Assembly (NCBI RefSeq): GCF_003419895.1
Contig: NZ_QPMM01000011.1
Location: forward strand, 62,001-126,000
Reading direction: 5' to 3'
Length of the DNA: 64,000 nucleotides
Source of the DNA: Chitinophaga silvatica
GTDB lineage: Bacteria; Bacteroidota; Bacteroidia; Chitinophagales; Chitinophagaceae
The first letter of the stretch is position 1; every line of letters starts with the position of its first letter. Both the position numbers and the translations under genes were made by a program. Below are positions 55,401 to 63,433 of this stretch, piece by piece. The notes under the pieces are model-generated. The model ran no database searches and was not told where the DNA came from. It saw nothing but the letters and a program-made list of their open reading frames with translations.

Positions 55401-55884
55401 CTCATATAAATGGGGATATAATAGTCAATATGTCATAGCTGAGTGTAAAAATGCAGAAGCAGATGAATTCTATTATGAAGGCTTTGAAGAAACGGGTGTC
55501 AATGGTAATTCAAGAACGGGTACCAGATCATTCTCAGGAACTTTTACCACTGCCGATAAACTAACTCCGGGATTACGCGGGAAAACGTATAAGATCAGCT
55601 ATTGGTACTATACAGCAGGAACCTGGAAATTCAGTGGCGAATTAAGTTATACTGGTCAGACTTTATCTGGTACAATAGACGATGTAAGGATTTATCCTGA
55701 ATCGGCAGAACTGACAACCTACACTTTTGATCCTTTGGTTGGAGTTACTTCCGTTTCAGATGTTAGAGATATGCCTACATACTATGAATATGATATTGCC
55801 GGCAGATTGCGTTCGGTTAAAGACAAGGATGGGAAAATACTGAAATTGTATGATTATCAGTATTTGCAACCAATCACGCAATAA
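52471..55884 (+). CDS. Secreted Rhs/YD-type shell protein, first of a pair
   Basis: A protein of 1137 aa with a Sec signal (IFVFSLLLAVVALHSHAQ). The mature N-terminus has the GIPQVTIPIYNFESKASGL / LSLDYHAGGVKVGEIGSN type opening (here LDVSLDYHAGG) found in Bacteroidota Rhs-like proteins. Beta-strand-rich sequence follows with YD-type pieces, ending in MPTYYEYDIAGRLRSVKDKDG, a bona fide RHS repeat. A jelly-roll-like insert (about 1010-1075; FYYEGFEETGVNG to GTIDDVRIYPE) precedes the last repeats. It has no toxin-like tail. It is followed after 27 bp by the DUF6443 Rhs gene. I infer that the two proteins together form one Rhs cocoon. Confidence 0.82.
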   Translation: MKIKIFVFSLLLAVVALHSHAQSNDLMNPSLDNITPPSPNVSSLLKFGNIPVGPSTGIPQVTIPIYNFESKASGLKLDVSLDYHAGGVKVGEIGSNIGIGWTLNAGGVVSRTMRGLPDEVDLGYINCPVVPTQLFEGNLPRAEEDRPFTKVFYNTLDAQPDIFRFNVNGRSGSFMYGKNRDFLMLEMQKIKVEKFAQSIPMYSADSSITKFVLTDENGVKYFFESYEITSNYALQLTRGRDYVSSWFLTKQLSPNNVDSILYTYEDYSTPTYVAGKSQTIIEGVVDNGGGSHRETNTDQVLSLKGKRIKTIVLPNGVNLTFDYRTENKPDLVIYFLLDKITITGNNNKRGFYLTQDYSLNRATLKKVTPFNGSTEIKMPPYQFEYDRPLPDRLSKEIDHWGFFTNRSTVVGLIPYELFPEKLTTFYELPGYNRDTDSVGVLAGSLKKIIYPTGGSTVFQMEPNKAYSNWLDQKFTTTVPGPDKVNKNTSAYVETGHPYKSDFATISYDGLLNTMTNFKVSAPTSGSCTSGCKLVLEVYTPTGSLLMSKDFPYSNTDGIFGTFSITNMVKGDYKFVFYTSGLTGFATYVGVEWVETIMPNPVSVVYAHKQPFVGGLRVRKIADYTVDNGTPIAEREYEYLTADGNKSSGSLGITPKYSFSAYYFYRITIGAPPGGDQYADIGVHNYIVRSSNTINDLTYTNGSPVTYSRVVEKQKNNGRVERYFTSFEEGGAIVTQSAPYIPADYKPWEYGLLTKELVYDNNNTLVKKTENDYQLLEDKYFLDPVRFQNFKGISILPVKYYFLVDFNVTYDYWKYATRPIYFLSKEFYPPAGRTNLIKTAVFNYDKLGNYVRKETNSIYDINNYYLSSTWSLNSLKDTIRTTYKYTPDLVSVGADSAIYKGMLQKNIINIPLEQTHFINNRQVGFNKSNYHTPFSGLYLTKNVQVKKGNEAIETRISYSKYNNRGRNLSMYKDDGPIVSYKWGYNSQYVIAECKNAEADEFYYEGFEETGVNGNSRTGTRSFSGTFTTADKLTPGLRGKTYKISYWYYTAGTWKFSGELSYTGQTLSGTIDDVRIYPESAELTTYTFDPLVGVTSVSDVRDMPTYYEYDIAGRLRSVKDKDGKILKLYDYQYLQPITQ

Positions 55885-55911
55885 TCATTATCCATTTTTG
55901 AAACCTATAGC

Positions 55912-58900
55912 ATGAAAAGAATTCTGTTCTATACCTTATTAATAGCTGGCTTTAGCATTCTAAATGTAAATAGTTTATTAGCTCAAAATAAACCTGATGG
56001 GAGTATAAAACGTAAACCAGCTACTCCTGTTGCGTTACCTTCAAATGGAGCTATAAACTCCATCAATTACATAAGAACCTGGTTGCCCTCAATACCAACC
56101 AGCGATACATCTGTTGTTATCTCAAATTTGCGTACTTCAAAAGAAGTAGAAGAGTCAACAACATACTTCGATGGACTCGGCAGGCTTATACAAACAATAA
56201 ACAGACGTAATAGTCCATCTGGTAAGGATCTGGTAATGCCTATGGTCTATGATGAAGTTGGAAGGCCCCAGTATAAATATCTGCCGTATGTTCCTCAAAC
56301 CGGGAATATGAGTGATGGAAAGTTTAAGTCCAACCAGTTTGTGGCCCAGCAAGCTTTCTATCAGGATACTATTCTTAACCCGGCAGCCATTGGGGAAAAT
56401 ATATTTTATAGCCAGAATGAGTTTGATGGTTCTCCTTTAAATAAGACTGTTGCTCTTTATTCACAAGGCAATAGCTGGTCAAAAACTGGAGGAAATCACC
56501 CTCTTAAAACAGTTGAAGTTGCAAATACAACAGGCGATTCTGTTAGAATCTGGAAACAATCCCCGTCTGGCGGGCTACCAATAAGTCCGGGAATTTATGA
56601 CGCTGGAGAACTTTTTAAAATAATAACAACTTCGGAGGAGGGATATCAAACTATAGATTATAAGAATAAAGAAGGAAAGATTCTTTTAAAAAAAATACAA
56701 GCGGCAGTAAATCCAGGAACCGGTCATATGGGTTGGAATTGCACGTACTATATGTATGACGATTGGAATAATTTGTGTTTCGTTATTCCGCCTTTAGCGG
56801 TACAGGGATGTATTCAGGACTGGAACTTAACAAATGTTGCACCTGGATTATGTTTTCAATACAGGTATGATAACCGTGATAGAGTAATTGTTAATAAGTT
56901 CCCAGGGGTAGATTCTACAGAAATGGTTTATGATAAACGTGATAGGGTAGTATTCGTTCGTGATGGAAATAATAAGGCCAATGGGGATTGGCATGTAACG
57001 TTTTATGATGAGCTGAATCGCCCGGTTAAAACTGCATTGTACAAAAGTAATGCTACCCGGCAATCACTGCAGGATCAAATGAATACATTGACTCAAACTA
57101 CCGGTACTACTTCTTATACTTTCCCGGGAGATATGGATCTGGTGGTTGGTGTACATACTAAATCTTTATATGAAGCAACCAATAGTATTACCCTTACTGA
57201 GGGGTTTGAAGCCACTGGTGAAACCATAATACAAATCAACCCTAATTTAACTAATGGACAGGATATTGTAACAGTAAATAATCCACTACCTAATTTGCCT
57301 GATAACCTGCTGACACCCTTGACATTTGTGTTTTATGATAAATACAACTTTGCAGGTGCCCAGGCCTCAATGCCGGAATACGGAACGAAATTAAATGCTG
57401 GAAATAATCCATACGATGAACCTTTTTCTGTATCTGCTTTTCCAAAAGGATTGGTAACAGGTACAAAAACCCGCATACTTGGTACTGATCAGTGGCTGGT
57501 TACTACTAACTACTATAACGATAAAGGGCGTTTAGTTCAGGCAATCCAGGATAATGTTGCCGGAGGTAAAGATGTTACATCCAAACAATATGACTTTTCC
57601 GGGAAAGTATTAAGCATATATCTAAAACATAATAATCCTCGAAGTGGAACTGTTCCTCAGATTTCTGTACTTACCAGTTTCGGATATGATGCAGCAGGAA
57701 GGGTAATATCCATTAAGAAAAAGCTGAATGATCTGGATAGTCTGGAGAGAGTGATTGTGGTGAATGAATATGATGAGTTGTCACAGTTAAGAGCAGAACG
57801 TTTGGGCTTGAATAAGAGTGGAGTACCAATTGAAAGGATTTCATATGAATACAATATACGTGGATGGCAAAAGAGTATTAATAAAAAGTATCTGAATAAC
57901 CAGTCAGATACCGCACATTTTGGACAGGAATTAAGTTATGATTATGGGTTTAAAGATTCTCTGTTTAATGGTAATGTGTCAGGAGTACGATGGAAAGGGT
58001 GGAATGACCAGTCTCCCAGGGCTTTTGGATATAACTATGACCTGGTATCCAGATTAACACATGCAGAATATAGTCAGCAGAATTCACAGAATAGCCCATG
58101 GACCAAAGATCAGATGAACTTTACAGTTGATTGGCTTACTTATGATGCGAATGGTAATATTCGTAAGATGGCGCAATACGGACTTGATGGAACAACCAGC
58201 ACTCCTATTGACAGGCTGAATTATACTTATGCTAATTATAGTAATAAGCTGATGTCTGTTTATGATACCAGTACAGTAACAAGTCCGTTAGGAGATTTTA
58301 AGAATGGAACTAATTCTGGTGATGACTATGCTTACGATCCTAATGGTAATCTGATTAAAGACCTGAATAAAGGGATAACCAGTATTACCTATAATATTTT
58401 AAATCTTCCATCCGTCATACAGACAGCAAAGGGCACTATTACTTATCAATATGATGCATTGGGTGGAAAACAACGTAAAACAGTTGTAGATAACTCAGGT
58501 TCCTCTCAGAAGGTTACTGTGACAGATTATATTAATGGACTTACATATACTAATGATAGTCTTCAGCTTATCGGTCATGAAAAAGGTCGTATAAGAACTA
58601 TATTCAAAACCGGGAAACCAGTAGAATATGCATATGATTACTTTGTTAAAGACAATATAGGGAATACCAGATTGGTATTAACTGAACAGAAAGACTTTAA
58701 AATGTATGCAGCAACAATGGAGCAACCAAAGGCTGCAACAGAAATGGCGTTATTCAGTAATATAGAAGAAACCAGAACACCTGTACCTGTGGGGTATCCG
58801 GATGATGGTACCGGTATTGAGAATAAATCGGTCGCTAAACTCTCGAGTAAAGAAAATGGAAAAAAAATAGGCCCATCAATTGTACTTCGTGTAATGGCCG

Positions 58901-60333
58901 GTGATACTCTTCAGGTAGGAAGTAAAGCATTTTTTAAATCAAATACTCCTGTCAGAAATGAGGGTAACGATATCGCAGAAAATATAGTAGCAGACCTGAT
59001 TAATACATTCTCAGGAAGTGGCAAACAATCATCGGGGCATGGTGCAGGAGATCAAGCTATCGAGGTTCCATTTAATACGGATTTTTACAATAATGATTTA
59101 AAGAATTTAAAAGAGAAGGAGAATTCGAACCAGGACCCATCGAGGCCTAAAGCTTATTTAAGCTATATTTTGTTCAATGATCGTTTTGAAATGGTGGAAG
59201 AGAATAGTGGAGTTAAACAAGTGAAAAATGAACCTGATCAGCTACAGACTTTATCCTCAGATCAGGTTGTTGCCAAGCAAAGTGGATTTCTGTATGTTTA
59301 CACTAGTAATGAAAGTCCTCAGGATGTGTTCTTTGATAATATCATAGTTACCCAGGAACCCGGACCAGTTTTGGAAGAAACCCACTATTATCCATTTGGA
59401 CTTACAATGGCAGGAATAAGCTCCAATGCATTGAAGGGGTCAAACTATCCAGAAAACCGTTATAAATTTAGTGGAAAGGAACTTCAAACTAAGGAGTTTG
59501 GAGATAATTCCGGGTTGGAGTGGTATGATTACGGAGCCAGAATGTATGACCCACAAATTGGAAGGTGGCATGTAGTTGATCCACTAACCGAAGCATCCAG
59601 AAGATGGAGTCCATATACTTACGCATACGATAATCCTATCAGATTTATAGATTCTGATGGAATGCTGAGTTATGACTGGGTAAATAAAAAGTATGTCGAT
59701 AATAATGGTCAGGAAGTAAGCAATATTGAGGCTGTACAGCAAATGGAAGGCTTCAGTGTACGTATTTATCAGGCAGATGAGAGTACTGAGACAAATAAAA
59801 CAGAGAGTACTGAAAGTGTTAATCAGACAGATGGAGATAAAGTTAAAGCTCAAAGAGATAGACTGGTTAAGACAGCAGAGAAGCATGTTGGGGAGACTGC
59901 ATGGGCGCTAGAAGTAAGTAAAGATAATGTAGAATCTGGTAAGTGGAAATGCAATAAATTTGTCTACGATATGTTAGTGGAAGCAGGTTTTAGTATAGGC
60001 TTGCCAAATGGAAATGGGGGGTTAGGTGGAAAATATCCTTACACGGCAAGTCAGTGGGCTGATCCTAAATTAAAAATACCGGGTTGGATAGTTGTTGCAA
60101 CACCTGAACCTGGTGATATTGCAGCTTATGCGGATGCTGGTTATCATGACGCTACAGGACACGTAGGTATTTATGTAGGAAATGGAAATGGAATTTGGGC
60201 AAATAATATAGACATTCGTAAAGATCCAGTAAATCAAGCTACATGGCATACTTCGAAACCGATTATTTATCGAAGGTATGTAGGGCCAATCAATTTTTTT
60301 TCTGAAAATTATACTAAAAATCCAGTACATTAA
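55912..60333 (+). CDS. DUF6443/Rhs toxin with papain-fold (NlpC/P60 or CHAP-like) C-terminus
   Basis: A protein of 1473 aa with a Sec signal (LNVNSLLAQ). The N-terminal DUF6443 region (about 40-190) is followed by many YD repeats (for example YDELSQLRAERLG, YDPNGNLIKDLNKG) and the RHS core (about 1155-1252: HYYPFGLTMAGIS, YKFSGKELQ, YDYGARMYDPQIGRWHVVDP, NPIRFIDSDGM). The variable tail (about 1253-1473) bears Cys1347 in KWKCNKFVYDMLVEAG and His1417 in TGHVGIYVGNGNG, the Cys-His order and spacing of NlpC/P60 or CHAP peptidoglycan hydrolases. The first of three lipoprotein genes starts 2 bp after the stop. No PAAR or VgrG part is present, so delivery is probably not by T6SS. Confidence 0.88.
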   Translation: MKRILFYTLLIAGFSILNVNSLLAQNKPDGSIKRKPATPVALPSNGAINSINYIRTWLPSIPTSDTSVVISNLRTSKEVEESTTYFDGLGRLIQTINRRNSPSGKDLVMPMVYDEVGRPQYKYLPYVPQTGNMSDGKFKSNQFVAQQAFYQDTILNPAAIGENIFYSQNEFDGSPLNKTVALYSQGNSWSKTGGNHPLKTVEVANTTGDSVRIWKQSPSGGLPISPGIYDAGELFKIITTSEEGYQTIDYKNKEGKILLKKIQAAVNPGTGHMGWNCTYYMYDDWNNLCFVIPPLAVQGCIQDWNLTNVAPGLCFQYRYDNRDRVIVNKFPGVDSTEMVYDKRDRVVFVRDGNNKANGDWHVTFYDELNRPVKTALYKSNATRQSLQDQMNTLTQTTGTTSYTFPGDMDLVVGVHTKSLYEATNSITLTEGFEATGETIIQINPNLTNGQDIVTVNNPLPNLPDNLLTPLTFVFYDKYNFAGAQASMPEYGTKLNAGNNPYDEPFSVSAFPKGLVTGTKTRILGTDQWLVTTNYYNDKGRLVQAIQDNVAGGKDVTSKQYDFSGKVLSIYLKHNNPRSGTVPQISVLTSFGYDAAGRVISIKKKLNDLDSLERVIVVNEYDELSQLRAERLGLNKSGVPIERISYEYNIRGWQKSINKKYLNNQSDTAHFGQELSYDYGFKDSLFNGNVSGVRWKGWNDQSPRAFGYNYDLVSRLTHAEYSQQNSQNSPWTKDQMNFTVDWLTYDANGNIRKMAQYGLDGTTSTPIDRLNYTYANYSNKLMSVYDTSTVTSPLGDFKNGTNSGDDYAYDPNGNLIKDLNKGITSITYNILNLPSVIQTAKGTITYQYDALGGKQRKTVVDNSGSSQKVTVTDYINGLTYTNDSLQLIGHEKGRIRTIFKTGKPVEYAYDYFVKDNIGNTRLVLTEQKDFKMYAATMEQPKAATEMALFSNIEETRTPVPVGYPDDGTGIENKSVAKLSSKENGKKIGPSIVLRVMAGDTLQVGSKAFFKSNTPVRNEGNDIAENIVADLINTFSGSGKQSSGHGAGDQAIEVPFNTDFYNNDLKNLKEKENSNQDPSRPKAYLSYILFNDRFEMVEENSGVKQVKNEPDQLQTLSSDQVVAKQSGFLYVYTSNESPQDVFFDNIIVTQEPGPVLEETHYYPFGLTMAGISSNALKGSNYPENRYKFSGKELQTKEFGDNSGLEWYDYGARMYDPQIGRWHVVDPLTEASRRWSPYTYAYDNPIRFIDSDGMLSYDWVNKKYVDNNGQEVSNIEAVQQMEGFSVRIYQADESTETNKTESTESVNQTDGDKVKAQRDRLVKTAEKHVGETAWALEVSKDNVESGKWKCNKFVYDMLVEAGFSIGLPNGNGGLGGKYPYTASQWADPKLKIPGWIVVATPEPGDIAAYADAGYHDATGHVGIYVGNGNGIWANNIDIRKDPVNQATWHTSKPIIYRRYVGPINFFSENYTKNPVH

Positions 60334-60335
60334 CT

Positions 60336-60938
60336 ATGAAAAAATATTCAGCAATATTTTGTGTTTTTCTATTTGTGGCTTGCACAAATCAAAAGCCCCC
60401 AAAAAAATGTACGGATTTTCCAGCTATTCAACCAAAGTCTTATGCTGAAGTCTATAGTTCTATAGATAGTTTGACTAAAGGAAACATACAGGCTTATCTG
60501 GAACTTTCTTTTACATTAAGTGGTAACCCTGGTTTTAGAACTATGCTGAATAATCCATGTATTTATAAGCAGGGGTTGATTACTTTGCTAAAGGATACTT
60601 GTGTGAGTGATACCCATAGAGTGTTCGCTTTATATAGTTTGCAACACTTGTGTATTGATGAATACATTGAGGTGCTAACTACTGTTCAATCCTTATATGA
60701 AAACAAGAAAGTAGATGAAGAATTTATGATGAAGGCCATTGGACAGGGGTTTAGTTTAGAAGTTTGTAAAAACTATAAAAATATCCATGTACAGGAAATA
60801 TTAAAAAGTGTTATGCAGACATTTAAGAACAAGAATCGTAAAAATTGGATAAACAAAATACTTACGGGAAATAGTTGGAAATATTCGAGGTCTTATTACC
60901 GAGAATCTGGAGAACCGATGCCTTGGACTTGTGATTAA
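60336..60938 (+). CDS. Lipoprotein, putative immunity protein (copy 1 of 3)
   Basis: A protein of 200 aa. The signal plus lipobox FCVFLFVAC makes it a lipoprotein facing the periplasm, where a peptidoglycan hydrolase would act. Its ATG lies 2 bp after the Rhs stop, implying coupled translation. The mature part is mostly helical, with blocks shared by the next two genes: AIQPKSYAEVYSSIDSL, NPCIYKQGLI, LQHLCIDEYIEVL, ENKKVDEEFM and the C-terminal PMPWTCD. Four cysteines after the lipid Cys (CTD, NPC, LCID, WTCD) are conserved in all three. I know no named family; immunity to the adjacent toxin is inferred from position, location and copy number. Confidence 0.78.
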   Translation: MKKYSAIFCVFLFVACTNQKPPKKCTDFPAIQPKSYAEVYSSIDSLTKGNIQAYLELSFTLSGNPGFRTMLNNPCIYKQGLITLLKDTCVSDTHRVFALYSLQHLCIDEYIEVLTTVQSLYENKKVDEEFMMKAIGQGFSLEVCKNYKNIHVQEILKSVMQTFKNKNRKNWINKILTGNSWKYSRSYYRESGEPMPWTCD

Positions 60939-61028
60939 CTGTATTTCTGTAGATTATTTTTACTTATCATTCCAATTTATAATAAATCAAAAGGGTCTGT
61001 TTATTGACTCAATTTAGTAGTAAATGAT

Positions 61029-61631
61029 ATGAAAAAATATTCCGTCATTTTTTGTGTTTTTCTATTTTGGGGTTGTACAACCTCAAAAAAAACCAAATGC
61101 ACTGATTTGCCGGCTATTCAGCCAAAGTCTTATACACAGCTTTGTACTATGATTGATAGTATTATAATTCCTAGATATCAAGTTGGCTATATAGAGTTCC
61201 CTTTTACGCTAAGAGAAGACTCTAATTTTCGAGCTATCCAGGATAATCCTTGTAGTTATAAATTGAGTTTAATTGCCATGTTGAATGATGATAATTTGGA
61301 TAGAATACATAAGATGGTTGTATTGTATAGTTTACAACATCTATGCATTGATGATTACATCCCGGTACTAACAGCTGTTTATACCTTATATAAAAATAAA
61401 AAAGTAGATGAAGAATTTATGTTTACAGCTATTGTTCAGCATTTAAGTATAGAGGTGATTAAGAATTATAATAACGTTCATGTGCAGAAAGTATTAAACA
61501 ACGTATTGCCACTACTCAAGGAGAAGGCTAAACAGGATAATATAAAGGAGATACTTTCAGGAAGCATTTGGAAGAACTTAAAGACTTATTATAGAGAATC
61601 TGGAGTGCCTATGCCATGGACCTGCGATTAA
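61029..61631 (+). CDS. Lipoprotein, putative immunity protein (copy 2 of 3)
   Basis: A protein of 200 aa, paralogue of the genes on both sides. The signal FCVFLFWGC ends in the lipid-attached Cys. Shared blocks are AIQPKSYTQL, NPCSYKLSLIAML, LYSLQHLCIDDYIPVL, NKKVDEEFMFTAI and YYRESGVPMPWTCD. It is the most diverged of the three in the central region (IDSIIIPRYQVGYIEFPF), which would be expected if it protected against a different toxin variant. Its first 38 mature-coding bases are identical to copy 3 (61072-61109 with 61757-61794). It lies 90 bp after copy 1, without a terminator between. Confidence 0.78.
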   Translation: MKKYSVIFCVFLFWGCTTSKKTKCTDLPAIQPKSYTQLCTMIDSIIIPRYQVGYIEFPFTLREDSNFRAIQDNPCSYKLSLIAMLNDDNLDRIHKMVVLYSLQHLCIDDYIPVLTAVYTLYKNKKVDEEFMFTAIVQHLSIEVIKNYNNVHVQKVLNNVLPLLKEKAKQDNIKEILSGSIWKNLKTYYRESGVPMPWTCD

Positions 61632-61713
61632 ATATCATAGAATATATTCTCATTTCGGATTTATAATCAGCTTAAATACGCTGCTATATGATTCTAACTA
61701 GCTGCATGAAAAT

Positions 61714-62319
61714 ATGAAAAAATACATCGCAATTTTTTGTGTTTATTTATTGTGGAGTTGTACAACCTCAAAAAAAACCAAATGCACTGATTTGTCAGAT
61801 ATTCAGCCAAAGTCCTATGCTGAAGTCTATAGCTCTATAGATAGTCTTGTTAACCATAAATTTGTAAAAGGTTATTTAGAGTTTCCATGGAAATTAAAAG
61901 AAAACCATGGTTTTCGAACCATTCTGGGTAACCCCTGTACTTATAAATCTGGTTTAATCGCTATTCTCAAAAACGATAGTTTGGATGTAACACATAGGCT
62001 CTTCGCATTACATGGTTTGGAACGTTTGTGTATTGATGACTATATCGAGGTGTTGACTATTGTTTATGATTTATATAAGAGTAAAAAAGTCAATGAGGCA
62101 TTTATGATATCAGCTATTGCTACAGAAGATTTTAGTATGGATGTTGCTAAAAATTACAAGAATATTCACTTACAGGAAATATTAAAAGATGTTCTTCATA
62201 TACTTGAAAGTGAGAATCAGAAAAAATTTGTAAACAGTGTTCTTTCTGGAAAACGGTGGAAGTATTTAAAGGCTTATTACCGAGATTCTGGAGAACCGAG
62301 ACCTTGGACTTGCGATTAA
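61714..62319 (+). CDS. Lipoprotein, putative immunity protein (copy 3 of 3)
   Basis: A protein of 201 aa. The signal ends VYLLWSC. It is a mosaic: the stretch just after the lipid Cys equals copy 2 at nucleotide level, whereas the next block (KSYAEVYSSIDSL) and the YKNIHLQEILK block are close to copy 1. The conserved Cys set and the ending PRPWTCD are kept. It is last in the tandem array; a hairpin terminator follows after about 40 bp. Same inferred role as its neighbours. Confidence 0.78.
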   Translation: MKKYIAIFCVYLLWSCTTSKKTKCTDLSDIQPKSYAEVYSSIDSLVNHKFVKGYLEFPWKLKENHGFRTILGNPCTYKSGLIAILKNDSLDVTHRLFALHGLERLCIDDYIEVLTIVYDLYKSKKVNEAFMISAIATEDFSMDVAKNYKNIHLQEILKDVLHILESENQKKFVNSVLSGKRWKYLKAYYRDSGEPRPWTCD

Positions 62320-62357
62320 GTGTAATCTGTTTTAAAATTAATTGAGATCGATTTATA

Positions 62358-62397
62358 AAATGGCTTGAACCTGGTAAAACTTTGGTTCAAGCCATTT
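62358..62397. terminator. Bidirectional terminator after the lipoprotein array
   Basis: A 14-bp perfect stem (62358-62371 with 62384-62397, core TGGCTTGAACC) has a 12-nt loop and short A/T tracts on each side. It lies between the last lipoprotein gene and the convergent GH43 gene. Confidence 0.85.
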
Positions 62398-62429
62398 CTA
62401 TTTGTTGAGAAGATTTAAAACTAACAATC

Positions 62430-63377
62430 CTATTTCCCTTTCAACCATTGAAATGAAGTACTATCAGCAACTAGCGCATCAACCCCTGATTTCATATTCT
62501 TAAACTTCAATTTTAGCATACCAGTAGCGCGTGGAGCAACTGTATCTTTAGAATGATGAGTATGTAGTACATAATACAGATTGCGCTTGTTATCCATGAA
62601 AATATCTCCATGCCCTGTTCCGTTAAATCCGATACTCTGCCGACTGATAATTGGGTTGTTTTCATATTTGGTCCACGGACCTTTTGGTGAATCTGACGTT
62701 GCGTATCCCACTGCGTAATCCTTGTTTCGGAAATCATTTGCAGAGTAGAGCAGGTAGTAGATATTTTTATGTTTTAATACAGTAGGCCCCTCTGTAACCG
62801 GCCATTCCGACTTCCAGGTATTTTCCCATTGTTCTGTTCCCGAAATACATTCTTTTTCAGTTCCTGGAATTATATCAGAGAGATCTGATTTCATTTCTGT
62901 TACAAAAATGCGATTACCCTGTTGCAGCTTTACATGATAGAGATATACCTTCCCATCGTCGTCAAAGAAGATGAATGGATCGATTTGTTTGCCTGTTCCA
63001 CTGAGTGCATGAATGCTATCTTGTTTGAATGGTCCGGTAGGGCCGGAACCTTTGGCAATTGCTATCTGCTCATTGGCGGTATATGCCATGTAATACATTC
63101 CTTTATGCAGAAAAATCTGTGGTGCCCAGAACCCCTGTGAACCATATGCCTCACCACGAGTAAGGGCTAAACCTTTTGCAGGCTTCCAGCTTTTAAGATC
63201 ATCAGACTCATATACCGGAAAGCCCTTTGGACTACCGGTGCCGTATAAATAGTATTTTCCTTTTACCGAAAATATTGTAGGATCGGCAAGGAAAACAGAA
63301 GGCTGCTGTGCCAGGCCTTTAGTAGCAATGCATGTCAAAAGTACTGCAATGCAAATAGAGATCTTCTGATTAATCAT
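62430..63377 (-). CDS. Secreted GH43-family glycoside hydrolase
   Basis: A protein of 315 aa from the ATG at 63377; a GTG lies 6 bp upstream. The signal ends TKGLAQ. The five-bladed propeller is of the GH43 type, with the catalytic base Asp32 in VFLADPTIF, the pKa-tuning Asp in KQIDPFIFFDDDGKVYLY and the general acid Glu in WPVTEGPTVLKH, plus the GFWAPQIFLHKGMYYMAY and GTGHGDIFMD blocks. Family members release arabinose, xylose or galactose units from plant polysaccharides; the sugar is not decidable. It runs toward the lipoprotein array and away from the barrel gene. Confidence 0.9.
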   Translation of the reverse strand: MINQKISICIAVLLTCIATKGLAQQPSVFLADPTIFSVKGKYYLYGTGSPKGFPVYESDDLKSWKPAKGLALTRGEAYGSQGFWAPQIFLHKGMYYMAYTANEQIAIAKGSGPTGPFKQDSIHALSGTGKQIDPFIFFDDDGKVYLYHVKLQQGNRIFVTEMKSDLSDIIPGTEKECISGTEQWENTWKSEWPVTEGPTVLKHKNIYYLLYSANDFRNKDYAVGYATSDSPKGPWTKYENNPIISRQSIGFNGTGHGDIFMDNKRNLYYVLHTHHSKDTVAPRATGMLKLKFKNMKSGVDALVADSTSFQWLKGK

Positions 63378-63433
63378 AGCCACTAAAGATAATAGGAATG
63401 CCCGACTTTCTATACTGCTATTCTTCCAGATAC

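Noticed and set aside
52471..60333. Reading the Rhs pair as a T6SS effector module
   Set aside because: Both proteins have Sec signals, no PAAR, VgrG or Hcp gene is in the window, and immunity candidates are lipoproteins; T6SS delivery is not supported.
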